DNA of 64,000 nt from positions 12,967,501-13,031,500 of the forward strand of contig JAKOON010000008.1 in assembly GCA_022577435.1 (NCBI GenBank). Reading direction: 5' to 3'. Source of the stretch: Embiotoca jacksoni (taxonomy: Eukaryota > Chordata > Actinopteri > Embiotocidae). Below, in pieces: positions 61,001 through 64,000 of the stretch (positions are counted from its first letter, which is position 1; each line of letters opens with the position of its first letter). Both the position numbers and the translations under genes were made by a program. Under the pieces are notes generated by a model, which was given only the letters and a program-made list of their open reading frames with translations, ran no database searches and was not told where the DNA came from.

Positions 61001-61868
61001 GGTTTTCTGCAGTGGCCTGGAGCCGTCTTACCTGATTGGGCGTCTGTCCACTGACCGCAGAAAAGAAAGCAGCCGCATCGCAGATGCTGTACGGTAAGAA
61101 GTCTTCCCACTGACTGTTTTGTCACTTGCGATTAGTCTTGACAGAGCTTGTACTGATTGTTCCGTGACCCCTTTAGGGACTTCGTGCTGGCATTCATCCA
61201 CTTCAAGAAACCCATTGTGGTGGCAATAAACGGGCCTGCTCTGGGTTTAGGGGCATCCATTCTGCCGCTGTGTGATGTGGTGTGGGCCAGTGAGAGGGCC
61301 TGGTTCCAAACTCCATGTGCAGCCCTCCACATCACCCCCTCTGGATGCTCTTCTTACACTTTCCCTCAGATCCTGGGCGTTGCTCTGGTATGTGCCTGCA
61401 AAATCAAGGCTTTTGGCAAATTCCACTTGATGTAATTTGATTCCTCCTGAATAATTTCCCCCTCTGATTGCAGGCCAATGAGATGCTGTTCTGTGGGAGA
61501 AAACTCACAGCACAAGAAGCTTGCAGTCGAGGTTTGGTGTCACAGGTCTTCTGGCCGACCACATTCAACCAAGAAGTGATGCTGCGTGTGAAGGAAATGG
61601 CATCGTGCAACAAAGTGGTAGGTCCTAATCTAGACAACCCAGAGGGCAAAGCTGCCTCTTGAGTGTAACCCAGTTGACCCTCTCCCCTGTCTGTATGTGT
61701 TTTTAAAAGGTTTTAGAAGAGTCCAAATGCCTGGTAAGGAGTATCCTCATGTCAGTCCTGGAGGAAGTGAATGAGAAAGAGTGTCAGATGCTGAAGCAGC
61801 TGTGGTGTTCAACCAAAGGACTAGAGGCGCTCTTCAGTTACCTGCAGAACAAGACGTATGAGAAGTAA
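29163..61868 (+). CDS. cdyl2: CDYL2, chromodomain Y-like protein 2 (seven coding exons, complete)
   Basis: CDS = join(29163-29186, 47140-47746, 54585-54802, 60921-61093, 61177-61387, 61474-61617, 61710-61868); 1536 nt, 511 residues plus stop. Human CDYL2 is 506 residues by recollection. Seen: an N-terminal chromodomain (about residues 7-60, aromatic cage Tyr7, Trp29, Tyr32), a diverged basic linker (about 60-215), the conserved VFDKRLRYNVRQNESNCRF hinge, and a C-terminal crotonase-like fold (about 255-511) with LGLGASILPLCDVVWASE and ANEMLFCGRKLTAQEACSRG. Family knowledge: CDY-type chromodomains read methylated H3K9/H3K27 in the nucleus, and the crotonase-like half takes part in co-repressor complexes. 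CDYL2 is preferred over CDYL because KWEYLIRWKGYGS, HHLLHCEEFID and SNCRFRDIVVRKEEGFTH match CDYL2. All introns are GT-AG with matching phases (0,1,0,2,0,0). Both catalytic Glu positions of true enoyl-CoA hydratases are replaced, as is usual in this family. Confidence 0.97.
29640..30070. repeat. cluster of long homopolymers (T21, A29, G17, T23)
   Basis: T 29640-29660, A 29751-29779, G 29953-29969 and T 30048-30070, all within 900 bp of CDYL2 exon 1. The T21 and A29 tracts are inverted complements about 90 bp apart and could pair; the G17 run could form a quadruplex. Lengths may be partly sequencing or assembly uncertain. Confidence 0.9.
30885..30951 (+). repeat. retroposon 3' tail with (TCTA)n
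   Basis: aaaatctccccttgtgggatcaataaagt followed by seven ctat units is the typical 3' end of a fish non-LTR retrotransposon (LINE or its SINE partner). Only the tail is visible. Confidence 0.5.
33330..34245. repeat. diverged ~140-bp tandem array, about seven units
   Basis: Landmark gagatat(t/c) recurs at about 33373, 33528, 33667, 33808, 33935, 34077 and 34214 (spacings 155, 139, 141, 127, 142, 137). Each unit also has tttgaagaaattccct-like and ttgacctctgac-like blocks. Units are heavily diverged, so this is an old array. It is rich in TGACCT half-sites, including perfect DR1 arrangements at 33431-33443 and 34125-34137 and a palindromic AGGTCACAGTGACCC at 33971-33985. Confidence 0.9.
36245..36445 (+). 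repeat. dispersed repeat copy with QRLFTP open frame
   Basis: Shares atcaaaggctgtttactcct and tgagcagttattaccacagc with 42600-42735. Open frame reads SNQRLFTPADVF, then NMMSSYYHSF and FQPS. Function and family unknown. Confidence 0.6.
36560..37960 (+). mobile_element. decayed Tc1/mariner element in sense orientation
   Basis: Inverted ends share aaa(g/gtg)aaaagacgtaaatac (36676 region and complement near 37,865-37,885). Inside, transposase motifs survive in order but in different frames: LWTDEVKIKLF (first Asp, about 37,391), QDNDPKR (second Asp, about 37,647), and a PIE-like remnant near 37,725. Many stops and indels. Confidence 0.7.
39811..39847. repeat. (AT)n microsatellite
   Basis: About 18 AT units following an A12 run. 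Confidence 0.98.
40080..40850 (-). mobile_element. L1-type LINE ORF2 C-terminal fragment
   Basis: Minus-strand frame 40830-40576 includes QRADWLRLENPEGE and NPLVSQSNLTL, matching the W-x-x-(I/L)E...NP(I/L)V segment in L1 ORF2. About 400 nt further on, the complement of 40134-40181 reads ASLAHMIWNCPSIVNYW, the L1 C-terminal H-x-x-W-x-C-P-x-x-x-x-(F/Y)W motif. Order and spacing agree with L1. The frame is broken between them. Confidence 0.7.
42497..42534. repeat. (GT)n microsatellite
   Basis: 19 GT units; the long open frame across it is a repeat artefact at its 5' end. Confidence 0.98.
42585..42760 (+). repeat. second copy of the QRLFTP dispersed repeat
   Basis: Open frame reads HQRLFTPVNVCG, then NIMSSYYHSYTETFQPF, alignable with 36,250-36,410. 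The length difference between copies is 12 nt, which keeps the frame. No known protein recognised. Confidence 0.6.
43158..43470 (+). repeat. three-copy dispersed repeat, copy A
   Basis: Starts gggctgggtattgttcaaaa and contains gttttcatgcagtttggagg and cagttactgcagtgcacgc. Shared with 51346-51735 and, reversed, 55922-56296. Confidence 0.85.
43480..44210. repeat. dispersed repeat ending in a long imperfect hairpin
   Basis: Contains cgccccctgctggcaacagg and related blocks common in fish repeats. It finishes with aactgcaagcggggatatgc (from 44107), whose complement, imperfect, returns at 44178-44206 (gggccctcatatcactgctt and gcagtttt). The arms are about 28 bp with a ~45-bp loop. Family unknown. 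Confidence 0.6.
44669..44706. repeat. (ATT)n microsatellite
   Basis: About 12 TTA units. Confidence 0.98.
46120..46146. repeat. (CA)n microsatellite
   Basis: About 13 CA units. Confidence 0.98.
47140..47746 (+). CDS. cdyl2: CDYL2 coding exon 2 (chromodomain and linker)
   Basis: Acceptor tgccctcag at 47131-47139; donor GAACTAG|gtaaga at 47747; 607 nt, ending in phase 1. Codes residues 9-210 and one base of 211. The chromodomain body contains YLIRWKGY (cage Trp29, Tyr32) and EDTWEPEHHLLHCEEFIDQF. After about residue 65 the linker is Arg/Lys/Pro/Gly-rich, with basic clusters such as KKKRTYG that could serve nuclear import, and it is not conserved with mammals as far as I can judge. An in-frame stop lies 71 nt beyond the donor, so reading through the splice site would give a chromodomain-only protein. 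Confidence 0.95.
47912..49515 (+). mobile_element. Tc1/mariner element with ~210-bp IR/DR ends, inside CDYL2 intron 2
   Basis: TA target at 47912-47913 and 49514-49515. Outer ends cagtgaaggaaataattatt and its inverted match (cggtgaagaaaataattatt). Inner direct repeats gaaataagtatttgatcccc at 48099-48118 and its mirror at about 49300-49319. TIRs 47914-48126 and 49292-49513 are nearly identical. It is inserted in CDYL2 sense orientation 165 bp after the exon 2 donor. Its transposase is broken (separate entry). Confidence 0.94.
48281..49283 (+). pseudogene. Tc1 transposase pseudogene lacking the first catalytic Asp
   Basis: Starts METKDLSKDIRNKIVDLHKA at 48281 after a Kozak-like ccaccatgg. The helix-turn-helix half (GYKTIGKQLGEKETTVGAII) is intact. 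A frameshift near 48,440 moves the continuation to the frame of KISPRRVSMIMREVRDQPRT, and a second near 48,620 moves it to the frame that runs to the stop at 49281-49283. At about 48,724 the usual WSDETKIELFG reads WSKIELFG: a nine-base in-frame deletion removes the first catalytic Asp. The second Asp (QHDNDPKH) and the Glu (ENLWRELK) remain, though NPIEN has become NHKEN. Length otherwise matches the ~340-residue family, ending STKY. Confidence 0.93.
51070..51340 (-). mobile_element. L1-type LINE ORF2 C-terminal fragment
   Basis: On the minus strand, from about 51,338, the frame reads GDLVHVLWSCPKVRTIWV, the L1 ORF2 C-terminal motif, then a stop, then continues in the same frame with THWIQKSIVIGKQIIMRKWG. 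Antisense to CDYL2. Confidence 0.7.
51346..51735 (+). repeat. three-copy dispersed repeat, copy B
   Basis: Contains gttttcatgcagtttggagg and gggagagtaacccaggttat, then gcacacagagaagccttcag and cagtttgaaaag, in the same order as copy A. Directly abuts the L1 fragment. Confidence 0.85.
54585..54802 (+). CDS. cdyl2: CDYL2 coding exon 3 (hinge into crotonase-like domain)
   Basis: Acceptor gtatgtgtcag ending at 54584; donor CCAGAG|gttagg at 54803; 218 nt, entering with two bases to complete Gly211 and leaving in phase 0. Codes residues 211-283, including SSVKRK, VFDKRLRYNVRQNES, CRFRDIVVRKEEGFTH and LLSSQTTDNNALTPE. This is among the most conserved stretches shared with human CDYL2. A C-rich/CA microsatellite begins about 30 bp past the donor. 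Confidence 0.96.
54830..54860. repeat. C-rich tract and (CA)n beside exon 3
   Basis: ccccaccccccacccctcc followed by nine CA units, beginning about 28 bp after the exon 3 donor. Confidence 0.95.
55922..56296 (-). repeat. three-copy dispersed repeat, copy C (reversed)
   Basis: Reversed order: gcgctgcagtaactgtaggt, then ctccccctctaaactgcatg and aaactaaag, ending at gatacccagccc, the complement of the gggctgggtatc start of copy A. Confidence 0.85.
57954..57998. repeat. (GT)n microsatellite
   Basis: About 22 GT units. Confidence 0.98.
60921..61093 (+). CDS. cdyl2: CDYL2 coding exon 4 (crotonase-like domain, part 1)
   Basis: Acceptor tttctcttcag ending at 60920; donor GTACG|gtaaga at 61094; 173 nt, phase 0 in and phase 2 out. 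Codes residues 284-340 and two bases of Arg341: IMKEVCRALGNAAADDSKLL, then LLSSVGTVFCSGLEPSYLIG and RLSTDRRKESSRIADAVR. This contains the FCSGL segment that forms the first oxyanion-hole strand in crotonases. Confidence 0.96.
61177..61387 (+). CDS. cdyl2: CDYL2 coding exon 5 (crotonase-like core)
   Basis: Acceptor gacccctttag ending at 61176; donor GTTGCTCTG|gtatgt at 61388; 211 nt. Codes residues 341-411, including KKPIVVAINGPALGLGASIL, PLCDVVWASERAWFQTP and SSYTFPQILGVAL. In true enoyl-CoA hydratases the GGG-E and PE-loop positions carry catalytic Glu. Here they read as hydrophobic (ASILPL) and Cys (TPCAAL, where I recall human CDYL2 as TPYATI), so canonical hydratase chemistry is not expected. 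Confidence 0.96.
61474..61617 (+). CDS. cdyl2: CDYL2 coding exon 6
   Basis: Acceptor ctgattgcag ending at 61473; donor AAAGTG|gtaggt at 61618; 144 nt, phase 0 on both sides, 48 codons (residues 412-459). Codes ANEMLFCGRKLTAQEACSRG, LVSQVFWPTTFNQEVMLRV and KEMASCNKV, the helical part of the crotonase-like domain. It is nearly identical to human CDYL2 as recalled. Confidence 0.96.
61710..61868 (+). CDS. cdyl2: CDYL2 coding exon 7 (C-terminus)
   Basis: Acceptor tgtttttaaaag ending at 61709; stop TAA at 61866-61868; 52 codons (residues 460-511). Codes VLEESKCLVRSILMSVLEEV, NEKECQMLKQLWCSTKGLEA and LFSYLQNKTYEK, the C-terminal trimerisation-helix region of the crotonase fold. The end (TYEK) differs from the KIYEF I recall for human. 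It is separated from exon 6 by only 92 bp. Confidence 0.95.
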   Translation, partial: VLEESKCLVRSILMSVLEEVNEKECQMLKQLWCSTKGLEALFSYLQNKTYEK

Positions 61869-64000
61869 CCATCCACACCCAGGATTGTTCAAGGTAATCA
61901 GCGTGAGGCTACATCCAGTGTGAGGAGCATCCGGGATGACAATGCTGTGATCCCAAACTGCATTGTGGGTTTTCTTTTCCATCCATCAGCAGAGAGGATT
62001 GTCTGGATTTCTTCTCGCCTACATATCTAACAACAAAATAAGTTCCTTCGTAATCATGTTTGGTAAAACAGCTTTTATTTTATTTTTTTCTTTATTGGAC
62101 CCTCAACTGTCCAGATGTCCATTCTCTATATTTATGGAGTCAAAGAGCAAAGGGCCAAATGTGCATTCTTTAAAGCAGGGAGGTACAGGGTGTATCTGTA
62201 CATATGTCAGAATGTATGAAATCAATGTATGTCTGGCTGCACAGGATAAAATGATGGTAATATATATTAATATATATTTATTTCATGTGTGTAAAAGAGT
62301 CGCTTTATGTACATAAGATGCATTTTTCAGGGTTTTCTTTTAGTGGCTTATTGTTTTGAGTTAAAGTGTAAAACCAAAGTTTGCATTAGGACACTACTGT
62401 TTGCTCCCTAACATGCACATTCCCTCCTTCTCTGTATAGACTAAAGAAAACCTGCCACAAACGCTCATACATGTCCGTGGATCACATTCAGTACCTACTC
62501 AAAATATCTTACCATAAAATGTTGTAAAACAGAATAAATTTAAACAAGATTGACAATTTTGTCATCATATTTTCATTATTCACATTCAAAAGTTGTGTGT
62601 TTTGTAGTGACGTTATTCTCATAGAATATTCGCCATCTGTTAACTGACATGTGGATTAATTCTGAATTGTGGTGATTTTGGCGTCTGTCTTTGGTTCCCT
62701 TCACCTGCAGCAAAACCAGCAGGTGATTTATTTTGAAATAAAAATTCACACAGAATTTTTTGCAAATCAGACAAGTAAAAATAAAGGATAGTAGAAGAGC
62801 AATGCAAATGTGAGCACCAGTTATATATAACTAAATTAATTGATGGCACATATCAAATAGGAAGATCAATAATGAAGTTTATCCCACTGTTTGAGCTACA
62901 TACATGCAGCACTGTGATGGTTCAATTGTATAACATGGCTTCCCGTTATCACTGCAGATAGTTATTGTGTGAAATGTGCGATTGTCTTTTGAAAAGAATC
63001 AGATGACCATGTTGCTATTGGCTGACAGTTGTACAAATTTTAGCGCACACAAGAGAGATGGTTATGGCTTGGTCCTCAAGTGTCCTCAGTTGCCAATCAA
63101 CAATATTGTGGAAATGGAACATTTGTGTCTCTGGAGTCAACTTTGTCTTTATCGGCATGTGATGATCCAAGATTTCACTAAATTTTATATTGCGCTGTAT
63201 TATATTTAGGGATCTATTTTGTTTTCCCCAAAATGTAAATGTATGTAGGTCTGTGTAAATTGTTTTGTAAATCTTGTCCATTTTGCAGTCGTACACATGC
63301 AGTACAGAAGAAAAATAAAATATAATGTAGACTGTTTTCTGGAACTAATTGCATGTAATATACTGTATAAATGTGTTGCCTGTCTGAACACCTTGTATTT
63401 CAGGGTATGTTTTGTACCAGCATTGTAAGTACTGTTAGAAATGTTGCCGTTTATTTTTCTATTTATTTGAGATGACTGTTTGGTTGTGCAGTGCCATGTG
63501 GTTTCCTTTGCTCCAGAGGCACCCCGACTCTCCTTCTAAATTACCCCCCCCACCCACCCACCCACCCCCAACAAAACAAAGAAAGAAAAAAAAAACATTT
63601 TGATGAGCAAAATGGGTTAGATAATTTCAGAAACACTATTGTCACTGGATCATTTCCTTTTTTAATTACAATTATTAGATTAAATATTTAAATATTTTGT
63701 TGTAAATTATCAAAGGCATGTCAAATAATTTTATATATTGTTTAAATATGAACTAGTTGATAAAAAAAGACCTTTGTTGTATTTTGAATTTGTCAATTTC
63801 AAGCTTTCAAGACTTTGTCAATGTGCCATGAAGTTTGTTAAATGATTTTCAGTCCTTGGTTTCCTTTATTGTCGTAGATTGCCGGGAATAATTAATGGTT
63901 TGATGAAGCATTTTTTTTGACATTTTTAAGTCATGAAGTGCTGAATACAATTGAGCACGCGTCCACTTAAGCTCATGAGAAATAAAACATTTGTAGTTTC
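61869..64000 (+). other. cdyl2: CDYL2 3' UTR with candidate poly(A) signals
   Basis: AT-rich, non-coding sequence with no repeat I recognise until the C-rich tract near 63,545-63,570. AATAAA hexamers occur at 62533-62538, 63314-63319 and 63981-63986; the last lies 15 bp from the window end, so the longest 3' end may fall just outside. The 3' UTR could therefore be about 0.7, 1.5 or over 2.1 kb. The choice between signals is inference. Confidence 0.6.

Noticed and set aside
1..64000. CRISPR arrays, bacterial operons, rRNA genes, intact retroviral genes
   Set aside because: None seen; the window has vertebrate gene structure throughout.

Overview
The window looks like teleost nuclear DNA. It is AT-rich and intron-dominated, with long GT, AT and ATT microsatellites. 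It carries Tc1/mariner elements with paired-repeat (IR/DR) ends, tRNA-derived SINE heads, L1-type LINE tails and other dispersed repeats typical of ray-finned fish. The species cannot be named from the sequence; a spiny-rayed fish is a reasonable guess.

The one gene that can be read completely is CDYL2 (chromodomain Y-like 2) on the + strand, from the ATG at 29163 to the stop at 61868. It has seven coding exons (29163-29186, 47140-47746, 54585-54802, 60921-61093, 61177-61387, 61474-61617, 61710-61868). All junctions are GT-AG and phase-compatible, giving 1536 nt, or 511 residues plus stop. The first exon codes only eight residues but includes the first aromatic-cage tyrosine of the chromodomain. 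Exon 2 carries the rest of the chromodomain and a diverged linker. Exon 3 is the conserved hinge into the crotonase-like domain, and exons 4-7 form that domain. Introns 1-3 are 18.0, 6.8 and 6.1 kb; introns 4-6 are only 83-92 bp.

Layout. 1-28.7 kb is 5' flank without a confirmed gene. It contains a tandem duplication (3.4-3.9 kb), a nearly complete dead Tc1 element (6.5-8.1 kb), an exon-like CpG-rich cassette (8.4-10.9 kb), two more promoter-like patches (11.2-11.9 and 17.7-18.1 kb, the second with a possible first coding exon), a TIR-bounded element with a broken THAP domain (20.8-22.5 kb), and a block of decayed Tc1, MITE and SINE copies (22.5-27.4 kb). 28.7-29.2 kb is the CDYL2 promoter and 5' UTR. 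Intron 1 holds a diverged ~140-bp tandem array rich in nuclear-receptor half-sites, a decayed Tc1, an L1 fragment and several dispersed repeats. Intron 2 holds a second Tc1 element starting 165 bp after exon 2, and another L1 tail. 61.9-64.0 kb is CDYL2 3' UTR with AATAAA signals, the last one 15 bp from the window end.

There is no operon-like organisation. The functional content is one chromatin-reader/co-repressor gene plus possible unannotated exons upstream. All other elements appear to be mobile-element debris, some of which may have been reused for regulation. No recognisable retroviral gene was found.
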